A DNA stretch of 7,947 nucleotides, from contig JAMNXK010000074.1 of the NCBI GenBank assembly GCA_023653245.1, forward strand, positions 1-7,947, given 5' to 3'. Origin of the DNA: Tagaea sp. (GTDB lineage Bacteria; Pseudomonadota; Alphaproteobacteria; CACIAM-22H2). The notes under the pieces are model-generated. The model saw only the letters and a list, made by a program, of their open reading frames with translations. It had not been told where the DNA came from and made no database searches. Position numbers and translations under genes: made by a program. This document shows, piece after piece, positions 1 through 5,695 of the stretch (the stretch's first letter is position 1; every line of letters begins with the position of its first letter).

Positions 1-600
1 CGGCTGGGTTCGCGCGCCGCACCGGTGCGCGCGGATTTGGCCGATCGCGCGAGCCTGGCGCGCGTCGCGGAAGATTCGGGCCGGCCCTTCGGCGCGCCCG
101 ATATCGTGGTGCATGCCGCCGGCCTCAACGCGCGCAAACCCGCCGCCGAAATCGGCGATTCGGATTGGGACGCGCAGATCGAGACGATGCTGTCCGCCCC
201 CTTCTTCTTGAGCCGCCATCTCGTGCCCGCGATGGCGGCGAAAGGCTGGGGCAAGATCGTGACAATCGCGTCGCTGCAGTCGAGCCGCGCCTTCCCCGAC
301 AGCATCCCCTACGGCGCTGCCAAAGGCGGGATCGCGCAGATGACCCGCGCCATGGCCGAAGCCTGGTCGCGCGACGGCATCGGCGTGAACGCCATCGCCC
401 CCGGCTTCTTCCCCACCGACCTGACCGCGCCGCTCTTCGCCGATCCCGCGCGCGCCGCGGCCTTGGCCCAGCGCACCGCGATCGGGCGTCTGGGAGAGGC
501 GCGCGATCTGCACGGCGCTGCGATCTTCCTGGCGAGCCGTGCGAGCGACTACATTACCGGCCAAGTTCTTTATGTGGATGGCGGCTTCTCCGCCAAGTGA
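1..600 (+). CDS. Short-chain dehydrogenase/reductase (SDR), 5' end cut off by the window
   Basis: This is the C-terminal part of a classical SDR, an NAD(P)(H)-dependent oxidoreductase of alcohols or carbonyls. The reading frame is open from base 1, so the gene starts upstream. The N-terminal Gly-rich cofactor motif is missing, while the rest of the fold is present. Visible landmarks are a HAAG motif (the NNAG position, near bases 112-123), a serine-rich strand IASLQSS (near 265-285), the catalytic YxxxK in PYGAAKGG (Tyr at 310-312, Lys at 322-324), NAIAPGFF after it, and the typical ending YITGQVLYVDGGFSAK. The sequence resembles gluconate 5-dehydrogenase/3-oxoacyl reductase-like SDRs, but substrate cannot be read from it. 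An internal GTG at 25 is unlikely to be the start because the Rossmann glycine motif would be lost. Its stop codon forms part of the TGAGG ribosome site of the next gene, so the two are probably co-transcribed. The SDR family call is firm; the substrate is unknown. Confidence 0.93.
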   Translation, partial: RLGSRAAPVRADLADRASLARVAEDSGRPFGAPDIVVHAAGLNARKPAAEIGDSDWDAQIETMLSAPFFLSRHLVPAMAAKGWGKIVTIASLQSSRAFPDSIPYGAAKGGIAQMTRAMAEAWSRDGIGVNAIAPGFFPTDLTAPLFADPARAAALAQRTAIGRLGEARDLHGAAIFLASRASDYITGQVLYVDGGFSAK

Positions 601-607
601 GGCAGAC

Positions 608-1606
608 ATGCGCGGACTGGTTTTCACGGCTGCGAACAAGATGGAAATGCGCGACGTGGCCGCCCCCGAACCCGCCGGCGACGACGCGCTGGTGCGGGTC
701 GATGCCGTGGGTATCTGCGGCTCCGACCTGCACGCCTATAAGGGCCACGATCCGCGCCGCGTGCCGCCGATGATCCTGGGCCACGAATTCGTCGGCACGG
801 TCTTGGCCGGGCCGATGACGGGCAAGCGCGTGACCGCCAATCCGCTGGTGGTGTGCGGCGAGTGCCGTTACTGCGCGGAAGGCCGCACCAATCTGTGCTC
901 GAACCGCACGATGATCGGGATGAGCCGTCCGGGCGCTTTCGCCCAGCGTCTGGCCGTGCCGCGCCAATGCCTGATCCCGGTGCCGGAGTCGATTTCCGAT
1001 CGAGCGGCGGCCTTGACCGAGCCCGCCGCCACCGTGATCCACGCGCTCGCGTTGGCCGAGCGCGCTTCCGTCCGGCCGCTGGCCGAGGCGCGCACGCTGG
1101 TGATCGGTGCGGGCGCGATCGGCTTGCTCGCGGCCTTGGCGCTGGCGCGGCGCTGCGTGCGCATGCCCGTCGTCGTCGAGACGAACCCGCTGCGCCGCGC
1201 GACGCTCACCAAGGCGCTTGGCGACGTCGCCGCACCGCCCGAGCGCGTCGCGTCGGACATGGCGCGGAGTTTCGATCTCGTTTTCGACGCCGTCGGCATC
1301 GCGGCGACGCGCGATCTGTCGATCAAAGCGGCCGCCGCGGGCGGCACGGTCGTGCATGCCGGGCTCGGCGATTGGACCACCCCGCTCGATTGGCGCGATC
1401 TGACTTTGCGCGAGATCGCGCTGATCGGCTGCTACACCTATTCCGCCGCCGATCTGCGCGTCGCCCTCGACGCGCTCGGCGCGGGTGGCTTTGGCCCGCT
1501 CGACTGGGTCGAGGAGCGCGCGCTCGACGAGGGCGCCGCGGCGTTCGACGACCTGGCCTCGGGCCGCGCGGCCGCGCCGAAGATCCTGCTGCGGCCGAAT
1601 TCGTGA
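608..1606 (+). CDS. Zinc-dependent medium-chain alcohol/polyol dehydrogenase
   Basis: This 332-residue protein is an MDR-family dehydrogenase that interconverts an alcohol and a carbonyl with a nicotinamide cofactor. It has the catalytic zinc ligand Cys37 in GICGSDLH and His59-Glu60 in GHEF. The structural zinc lobe has four cysteines (83, 86, 89, 97). The Rossmann motif is VIGAGAIG (about 165-172), and a Glu at 191 ending the second strand suggests NAD rather than NADP. The closest recognisable relatives are sorbitol, idonate, galactitol-phosphate and threonine dehydrogenases; at 332 residues it is slightly short for that group. The ATG at 608 is chosen because GAGG at 599-602 sits 5 bases upstream and the protein then begins in the usual family way; an in-frame start further upstream would run into the SDR gene. 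It lies 7 bases after the SDR stop, which implies one operon. The pair could oxidise a sugar acid or polyol in two steps. It could instead handle the aldehyde made by the decarboxylase downstream. Both ideas are inference. Confidence 0.92.
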   Translation: MRGLVFTAANKMEMRDVAAPEPAGDDALVRVDAVGICGSDLHAYKGHDPRRVPPMILGHEFVGTVLAGPMTGKRVTANPLVVCGECRYCAEGRTNLCSNRTMIGMSRPGAFAQRLAVPRQCLIPVPESISDRAAALTEPAATVIHALALAERASVRPLAEARTLVIGAGAIGLLAALALARRCVRMPVVVETNPLRRATLTKALGDVAAPPERVASDMARSFDLVFDAVGIAATRDLSIKAAAAGGTVVHAGLGDWTTPLDWRDLTLREIALIGCYTYSAADLRVALDALGAGGFGPLDWVEERALDEGAAAFDDLASGRAAAPKILLRPNS

Positions 1607-1741
1607 CGCCGAGATAGCCGGCCCGATTCGTTCGGGCGGGTCCGCGGGCGATTCGAGCGGCGGCGCATGAACGCGCGCGCGGCCGACGCGAGCCGATCTC
1701 ATTCGACACCCCTTCGCGCGCGCCCTATCCTCGATACGAAC
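1607..1741 (+). promoter_or_regulatory. Intergenic leader of the aminotransferase cassette, with small hairpin and weak promoter-like bases
   Basis: A perfect 6-bp stem, GCCCGA (1621-1626) and TCGGGC (1632-1637) with a 5-base loop, follows the dehydrogenase stop. It has no T-tract, so it is at best a weak or Rho-assisted stop. Further on, TTCGAC (1702-1707) and TATCCT (1726-1731), 18 bases apart, loosely resemble -35 and -10 elements. Transcription would then begin only a few bases before the ATG at 1742. There is no Shine-Dalgarno sequence before that ATG. The promoter is a guess from weak matches. Confidence 0.25.
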
Positions 1742-2857
1742 ATGACGCCGCACGGCACGGATATTTCCCCGGCTTGGGCCACGCCCGCCATCAAAGCGCT
1801 GCCGATCTATCGCCGGCCGGCGACCTTCGCCGACTTCCCCGATCCGGCGGCGCGGCCGCGCCTGCTCCATCTCAACGAATCCCCCTACCCGCCCTCGCCG
1901 CAAGCGGTCGAAGCCGCGATCGCGGCGATGCGCGATCTCAACCGCTATCCCGACATCGCGGGCCGCGCGCTGGCGGGCGCCATCGGCGCGCGCCTCGACG
2001 CGCCCGAGGACAGGATCGTGCTCGGCTGTGGCAGCGACGAGTTGATCCATTTCGCGACCGTGGTCTCGCTCGCGGCGGGCGACGAGGCCGTCGTGCCGGC
2101 ACCGAGCTTTCCGCGCTACGCCCTGTCGGCCAAACTCGCCGGCGCGCGGCCGATCCGCGCCAAGATCGACGCGCGAGGTGCGTGCGACGCCGACGCGATC
2201 TTGCGCGCCATTGGCCCGCGCACGCGGCTGGTCGTGTGCTGCACGCCCAACCCGCCCTCGGGCGGCATGATGGACGAAGCGTCGTTGCGCGCCGTGGCCA
2301 AAGGCGTGCCCGGCGACGTGCTGCTGCTGGTCGACGAGGCGTATGCCGAGTTCGGCCGGCACGCCGGAGGGCCCGACGCGCTGGCGATCTTGCGCGATCG
2401 CGAAGGCCCGTGGCTGTCCACGCGCACGTTCTCCAAAGCCTACGCGCTCGCGGCGTTGCGGATCGGCTACGCGATCTGCGGCGACGACACGGTCGCCGAG
2501 GCTTTGCGCCGCGCGCGGCTGCAATTCGACGTGCCAACGCCCAGCCAAGCCGCCGCTTTGGCCGCGTTCCGGGACGAAGCGCATCTCGCCGCCGCCCTCG
2601 CGCGCGTCGCCGCCGAGCGCGAACGCCTCGCCGCGGGCCTCGCCGCACTCGGGCTCGAAGTGTGGCCGAGCGCGGCGAATTTCGTCTCGTGCTCGCTCGC
2701 GGGAGCCGCGGCACCGGCGATGGACGCATTGGCGCGCGACGGCATTCTGGTGCGCGATTGGCGCGATCCCGACTATCCGAACGAGCTTCGCATCGGCGTC
2801 GGCTCGGGCACGGATACCGACGCGGTGCTCGCCGCGCTCGCGCGGTTCGTGTCGTGA
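1742..2857 (+). CDS. HisC-like PLP-dependent aminotransferase (class I/II)
   Basis: This 371-residue fold-type I aminotransferase resembles histidinol-phosphate aminotransferase (HisC). It would exchange the amino group of an amino acid with a 2-oxo acid in the cytoplasm. Visible motifs are LNESPYPP (44-51), LGCGSDE (94-100), the substrate/cofactor Asn in TPNPPSGG (Asn170), DEAYAEF with Asp198 and Tyr201, and the PLP lysine in TFSKAYALAALR (Lys232, Arg240). A C-terminal Arg350 in NELRIGVG is at the usual carboxylate-binding position. ATG 1742 is preferred because the family's N-terminus then fits. ATG 1667 would add 25 low-complexity residues. Neither start has a good ribosome site. The stop overlaps the next gene's GTG (GTGA), giving translational coupling. 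There are no histidine biosynthesis neighbours, so a true HisC role is unlikely. Next to a sulfo/phosphonopyruvate-type decarboxylase, the likely product is an acidic 3-substituted pyruvate, for example from phosphonoalanine or cysteate; this is inference. Confidence 0.9.
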   Translation: MTPHGTDISPAWATPAIKALPIYRRPATFADFPDPAARPRLLHLNESPYPPSPQAVEAAIAAMRDLNRYPDIAGRALAGAIGARLDAPEDRIVLGCGSDELIHFATVVSLAAGDEAVVPAPSFPRYALSAKLAGARPIRAKIDARGACDADAILRAIGPRTRLVVCCTPNPPSGGMMDEASLRAVAKGVPGDVLLLVDEAYAEFGRHAGGPDALAILRDREGPWLSTRTFSKAYALAALRIGYAICGDDTVAEALRRARLQFDVPTPSQAAALAAFRDEAHLAAALARVAAERERLAAGLAALGLEVWPSAANFVSCSLAGAAAPAMDALARDGILVRDWRDPDYPNELRIGVGSGTDTDAVLAALARFVS

Positions 2858-3369
2858 CCGGTGCCGCCCGCGGGCCCGAGATCGTCGCGGCGCTGAAACG
2901 CGCGCGGATCGAATTCGTCGTCGCCCTGCCCGACATCGTGACCAGCGACGCGCTGCTCTGGCCGTTGTCGCGCGATCCGGATTTCCGCCTCGTACGCGTC
3001 TGCAAGGAGGACGAAGGGATCGGCATCTGCGCGGGTCTGGCTTTCGCCGGACGCCGCGCCGTCCTGCTGATCCAGCAGACCGGCCTGCTCGACTCGATCA
3101 ACGCGTTGCGTGCCGTCGGCGTCGAGTACGCGCAGCCGATCGTCCTGCTGGTCGGCTTGCAGGGCAAGGAGCCGGGCGTCGCGCCCGCGCGCTCGGCCAA
3201 GCTCGCGGTGCGGATCGTCGAGCCGATTCTCGACGCGATGGGGGCCGCGCATGTCTTGGTCGAAGCCCGCGACGACGAAGCGCTGGTCGCGCCGGCGATC
3301 GAGCGCGCTTACGCGGAGTCCCGGCCGATCTGCGTCTTGATCGGCGCGCCGCCGGAGGCCCCGCCATGA
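2854..3369 (+). CDS. TPP-dependent decarboxylase alpha subunit (sulfopyruvate/phosphonopyruvate type)
   Basis: This 171-residue protein is the PYR half of a two-subunit thiamine diphosphate decarboxylase of the ComD or phosphonopyruvate decarboxylase (Ppd) type. The activating glutamate is in KEDEGIGICAG (probably Glu54, contacting the aminopyrimidine ring of TPP). It is followed by QQTGLLDSINALR (about 74-86), which matches the Q.SGLGNSINAL-type signature of ComD/Ppd proteins, and by PIVLLVGLQG. There is no signal peptide or membrane segment. The start is the GTG at 2854, overlapping the aminotransferase stop by 4 bases; a first codon here gives a family-like N-terminus (GPEIVAALKRARIEFV). 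It overlaps the beta subunit gene by ATGA at its 3' end. Alpha plus beta (171+194) equals the usual length of single-chain Ppd, so this is the split form. The complex would decarboxylate a 3-substituted pyruvate to an aldehyde. Whether that is sulfopyruvate, phosphonopyruvate or something else cannot be decided here. Confidence 0.87.
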   Translation: MTGAARGPEIVAALKRARIEFVVALPDIVTSDALLWPLSRDPDFRLVRVCKEDEGIGICAGLAFAGRRAVLLIQQTGLLDSINALRAVGVEYAQPIVLLVGLQGKEPGVAPARSAKLAVRIVEPILDAMGAAHVLVEARDDEALVAPAIERAYAESRPICVLIGAPPEAPP

Positions 3370-3950
3370 TGAAGCGCGACGCGTGCCTGGCCCTGCTCGC
3401 CGCGCGCGTGCGCGACGAAGCGATCGTCGCCACCTATCAGGCGGCGTTCGATTGGATGCGCTTGGCGCCGCGCGATCTGAACTATCTTTCCATCGGCGCG
3501 ATGGGGCTCGCGTCGTCGCACGGGCTGGGCCTGGCGCTGGGCCGGCCCGACCGGCGGGTGATCGTGCTCGACGGCGATGGCAGTTTGCTGATGAATTTGG
3601 GCTCGTTGGCCACGATCGCGGCCGCCACCCCGCGCAATTTCGTCCATCTCGTATGCGTCAACGGCGCTTACGAGGCCAACGGGAACCACCCGTTGCCCGG
3701 CGCCGAGCGCCTGGATTTCGCCGCGATCGCCAAGGGAGCGGGCCTCGCCGATGCCGCGACGATCGACACGCTCGACGGTTTCGCGGCGGCGTTGGAGCAT
3801 ATTTTGCACGGACCGGGCCCGATCTTCCGCGCCTTGAAGCTCGAAGCCGGCGCCGCGAGCCCGCAGGACTACGCCTTCATCCACGGCGACGCGACGCGGG
3901 CACGCTTCAAGGCCGCGTTCGCACGGACCAACGAGGACGACCGCGCATGA
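3366..3950 (+). CDS. TPP-dependent decarboxylase beta subunit (sulfopyruvate/phosphonopyruvate type)
   Basis: This 194-residue protein is the TPP/Mg-binding half that partners the preceding alpha subunit. It shows GAMGLASSHGLGLALG (44-60), then the diphosphate/Mg motif that starts with GDG (70-72), runs through SLLMNLGSLATI, and ends at Asn99-Gly100 in VCVNGAYEANG. The NG.YE..G stretch is typical of the Ppd/ComE group, where it follows the metal-binding Asn. The start ATG at 3366 overlaps the alpha stop (ATGA). A second ATG follows directly at 3369, so the precise initiator is uncertain by one residue. The stop overlaps the HD gene start by ATGA at 3947-3950. The tail after residue 165 (PQDYAFIHGDATRARFKAAF) is slightly longer than the core domain. 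Role: forms the active site with alpha and converts a 2-oxo acid to an aldehyde plus CO2. The substrate is inferred only from family and neighbours. Confidence 0.88.
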   Translation: MMKRDACLALLAARVRDEAIVATYQAAFDWMRLAPRDLNYLSIGAMGLASSHGLGLALGRPDRRVIVLDGDGSLLMNLGSLATIAAATPRNFVHLVCVNGAYEANGNHPLPGAERLDFAAIAKGAGLADAATIDTLDGFAAALEHILHGPGPIFRALKLEAGAASPQDYAFIHGDATRARFKAAFARTNEDDRA

Positions 3951-4549
3951 CCCGCAGCCGCTTGTTCGATCCCGCCTCGCGCTACGTCGGCGCCACGCGG
4001 CTCGATGATTTCACCGCCGCCGATTGGGCGCTGCTCGCCGCGCAGCGCCCGCCCTATCAGGCCGCGTTGCAAGCCGATCAGGTCTTGCGCCTGTTGTCGG
4101 CGTCCAAGGACGATCCGAGCTTCGGCTATCACGTGAACAACTACCGGCATTGCGTGCAGGCCGCGACGCTGGCCTTGCGCGACGGGCGCGGCGACGACTA
4201 CGTCACCGCGGCGCTGCTGCACGATATCGGCTTCATCTCCTGCCCGACCACGCATGGCGAGTTCGCCGCGAAGCTGCTCGCCCCCTATGTCGACGAGAAG
4301 ATCGCCTGGATCGTCGAGCGCCACGCCGCGTTCTTGAACCATCACGACAACGAGCACCCGACCATCGACCGCAACGCGCGCGAACGCTGGCGCGGCCATC
4401 CGTATTTCGACGCGGCGGCCGAATTCGTCGCGCGCTACGACCAGAACACCGTCGACGCCGGCGCGCCCGAGGCGGATCTGGCGACGTTCGAGCCGATCTT
4501 GCGGCGGGTCTTCACGCGCGCGCCGCGCCCGCTGCCGCCGCCGGCTTAG
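3947..4549 (+). CDS. HD-domain protein with diiron ligand set, PhnZ/TmpB-like oxygenase candidate
   Basis: This is a 200-residue HD-superfamily protein. Candidate metal ligands are His68 (NNYRHC), His92-Asp93 (LLHDIG), His103 (TTHGE), His126 (VERHA) and Asp165 (ARYDQ). This four-His, two-Asp pattern is that of diiron HD proteins, including the mixed-valent oxygenases PhnZ, TmpB and myo-inositol oxygenase. The 24-residue gap from the first His to HD equals that of PhnZ, and HGEFAAKLL..ERHAAF aligns with PhnZ's second helix pair. By memory alignment, the PhnZ substrate residues Tyr24, Glu27, His62 and Lys108 correspond here to Ser, Tyr, Phe96 and Leu130. A different substrate is therefore likely. 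It is the last gene of a run with 4-base overlaps, so it is translated with the decarboxylase. It could cleave the bond between carbon and a head group in the decarboxylase product or a derivative, or be an ordinary HD phosphohydrolase. The HD family call is firm; the oxygenase role is inferred. Confidence 0.85.
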   Translation: MTRSRLFDPASRYVGATRLDDFTAADWALLAAQRPPYQAALQADQVLRLLSASKDDPSFGYHVNNYRHCVQAATLALRDGRGDDYVTAALLHDIGFISCPTTHGEFAAKLLAPYVDEKIAWIVERHAAFLNHHDNEHPTIDRNARERWRGHPYFDAAAEFVARYDQNTVDAGAPEADLATFEPILRRVFTRAPRPLPPPA

Positions 4550-4583
4550 AACAAGATGCGTTTTGATGGAAACGTCGTGCCGA

Positions 4584-4612
4584 CCTCATGGTTCGACTGG
4601 CTCACCATGAGG
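4584..4612 (+). repeat. REP-like palindrome, copy 1
   Basis: A perfect 9-bp stem, CCTCATGGT (4584-4592) and ACCATGAGG (4604-4612), closes an 11-base loop. The core GGTTCGACTGGCTCACC followed by ATGAGG belongs to a dispersed intergenic palindrome type common in alphaproteobacterial genomes (from general knowledge; copy number in this genome cannot be seen here). It pairs with an inverted second copy 10 bases downstream. It may act as a transcript end or mRNA stabiliser for the HD gene. Confidence 0.75.
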
Positions 4613-4622
4613 TTTGGAAGTA

Positions 4623-4654
4623 GGCCTCATCCTGAGCTTGTCGAAGGAGAGGCC
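4623..4654 (-). repeat. REP-like palindrome, copy 2 (inverted)
   Basis: Arms GGCCTC (4623-4628) and GAGGCC (4649-4654) continue inward through TCCT (4630-4633) and AGGA (4645-4648), with one bulged A at 4629. On the minus strand the core reads CCTTCGACAAGCTCAGG plus ATGAGG, the widespread form often mistranslated as SFDKLRM in over-long ORFs. Aligned with copy 1, it differs at six of 23 positions. Four of these are paired GG/CC swaps that preserve the stem. It is the inverted half of a REP doublet and could help end lysR transcripts. Confidence 0.75.
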
Positions 4655-4689
4655 GGTCCAATGCTCCTTCCGCCAAAACACATCCCGCT

Positions 4690-5604
4690 TTAGCCTTCGC
4701 ACTCGGCCAAGAGCCAGGCGCGGAACGCGGCGATCTTCGGCCGGTCGAGCGCGCGCGGCGGGCAGACGAAGTAATAGGCGTAGCCGCTCGGCACGGCGAG
4801 ATCGAAAGGCCGGATCAAGCGCCCGGCCGCGAGATCGTCGGCGACCAGCGGCGCGCGGCCCAGCGCCACGCCGAGCCCTTCGATCGCGGCCTGGATCGAC
4901 ATGTTGGATTGCCCGAAGCGCCTTCCTTTCGTCGGATCGACGCCAGTCGCGCCGGCGGCGTCCAGCCACAGCCGCCAACCGGGCAGATGCCCGTCGAGCT
5001 TCATGATGTCGTCGTGCAGCAGCGGCACTTGAGCGAGATCGGCGGGTTTGCGCAACGCCTTGGCGCCCCGCATCAGCTTGGGCGCGCAGACGGGAAACAT
5101 ATCCTCCCCGAGGATTTTCTCGACATGCAGGCCCGGATAGCGGCCCCTGCCGTAGCGGATCGCCACGTCCGCCTCGCCGGCCGAGAAATCGGCGAGCTGC
5201 CCGGTCGTCGCGATGGAGAGCTCGATCTTCGGATGGCGCTCGTCGAAACGGATCAGGCGCGGGAACAGCCATTTGACCGCGAAGCCCGCGAGCGTCGAGA
5301 CGACCAGATGCGGCCCGGCGTCGGTCTTGGTCAACTCGGCGATCTCGCGCGCGACGATGCCCAGGCCCTCGCGCACGGCGATCGCCAGACGCTCGCCCTT
5401 GGCGGTCGTCGAAATCCGGCGCGGCTCGCGCTGGAACAGCTCGAAGCCCAGATGATCCTCGAGCCCGCGCACTTGGTGGCTGATGGCGCTTTGGGTGAGG
5501 CCGAGCTCTTCGGCGGCGAGCGTGAAGCTGCGCAGCCGCGCAGCCGCCTCGAAGGCGCGCAAGGCCGCGATCGGCGGCAAATGAAGCAGGGGAGAGACAG
5601 TCAT
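4690..5604 (-). CDS. LysR-family transcriptional regulator, GcvA-like
   Basis: This 304-residue LysR-type regulator has an N-terminal winged helix-turn-helix at about residues 10-68 (ALRAFEAAARLRSFTLAAEE, then LTQSAISHQVRGLED and REPRRISTTAKG). Its periplasmic-binding-protein-like effector domain spans about 94-300. GADV/EADVAIRYG-type residues (EADVAIRYGRG) and the ending YYFVCPPRAL..FRAWLLAE place it with the GcvA/AmpR subgroup. The ATG at 5602-5604 gives the usual short leader before the HTH, and GCGGA lies upstream on the minus strand. It is divergent from the Fe/2OG oxygenase gene, with about 90 bases between start codons. By LysR convention it likely controls that gene and itself through the dyad next to its start codon. 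It converges with the HD gene, so control of the left cassette is less certain. The effector is unknown. Confidence 0.94.
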   Translation of the reverse strand: MTVSPLLHLPPIAALRAFEAAARLRSFTLAAEELGLTQSAISHQVRGLEDHLGFELFQREPRRISTTAKGERLAIAVREGLGIVAREIAELTKTDAGPHLVVSTLAGFAVKWLFPRLIRFDERHPKIELSIATTGQLADFSAGEADVAIRYGRGRYPGLHVEKILGEDMFPVCAPKLMRGAKALRKPADLAQVPLLHDDIMKLDGHLPGWRLWLDAAGATGVDPTKGRRFGQSNMSIQAAIEGLGVALGRAPLVADDLAAGRLIRPFDLAVPSGYAYYFVCPPRALDRPKIAAFRAWLLAECEG

Positions 5605-5625
5605 GAATTCCGCTCAGTTGAATTC
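5605..5625. promoter_or_regulatory. Candidate LysR operator, GAATTC-N9-GAATTC dyad
   Basis: GAATTC at 5605-5610 and again at 5620-5625 form a perfect 6-bp dyad with a 9-base centre. It contains T5609-N11-A5621, the classic LysR-type binding box. It abuts the lysR start codon and lies 70-91 bases upstream of the oxygenase start, a normal place for both autoregulation and activation. GAATTC is itself palindromic, so the two copies also read as a direct repeat (TGAATTCCG/TGAATTCGG, 15 bases apart). No binding data; this is inference from sequence and position. Confidence 0.5.
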
Positions 5626-5664
5626 GGCGATTTTTGGGCGGATGATCCGATTGCCGCAGCATCC
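5618..5664 (+). promoter_or_regulatory. Weak candidate promoter and second dyad for the Fe/2OG oxygenase
   Basis: TTGAAT (5618-5623) and GATGAT (5641-5646), 17 bases apart, are a weak sigma-70-like pair facing the oxygenase gene; the first overlaps the candidate LysR operator. A second small dyad, GGATG (5640-5644) and CATCC (5660-5664), spans the region just downstream. The poor -10 element fits a promoter that needs an activator. Confidence is low because the matches are short. Confidence 0.25.
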
Positions 5665-5695
5665 CACATGAACGCCATCGATGGAAGCCCCGACC

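Larger units (their letters stand above)
4550..4689. other. Intergenic spacer between convergent HD and lysR genes
   Basis: No gene is seen here. The spacer is less GC-biased than the flanking genes and holds a pair of REP-like hairpins described separately. The bases between the second hairpin and the lysR stop (4655-4689) show no further structure. No T-tract terminator was found on either strand, so the hairpins are the best candidates for ending both transcripts. Confidence 0.6.

Noticed and set aside
1621..1637. Rho-independent terminator after the zinc dehydrogenase
   Set aside because: The 6-bp GC stem is followed by GGGTCCGCGG rather than a T-tract, so termination is not supported.
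554..2584. A 676-codon open frame on the minus strand opposite the dehydrogenase and aminotransferase genes
   Set aside because: It is rich in Arg, Gly, Ala and His with no recognisable motif, and it runs antisense to two well-supported genes. Long stop-free antisense frames are expected at this GC content.
1774..2853. An upstream in-frame extension of the decarboxylase alpha gene through the aminotransferase gene
   Set aside because: The extra 360 codons are an out-of-frame reading of the aminotransferase. Homology begins only after the GTG at 2854.
1742..2857. Histidine biosynthesis gene hisC
   Set aside because: The fold is HisC-like, but no his gene is nearby and the gene is translationally coupled to a decarboxylase, so the symbol was withheld.
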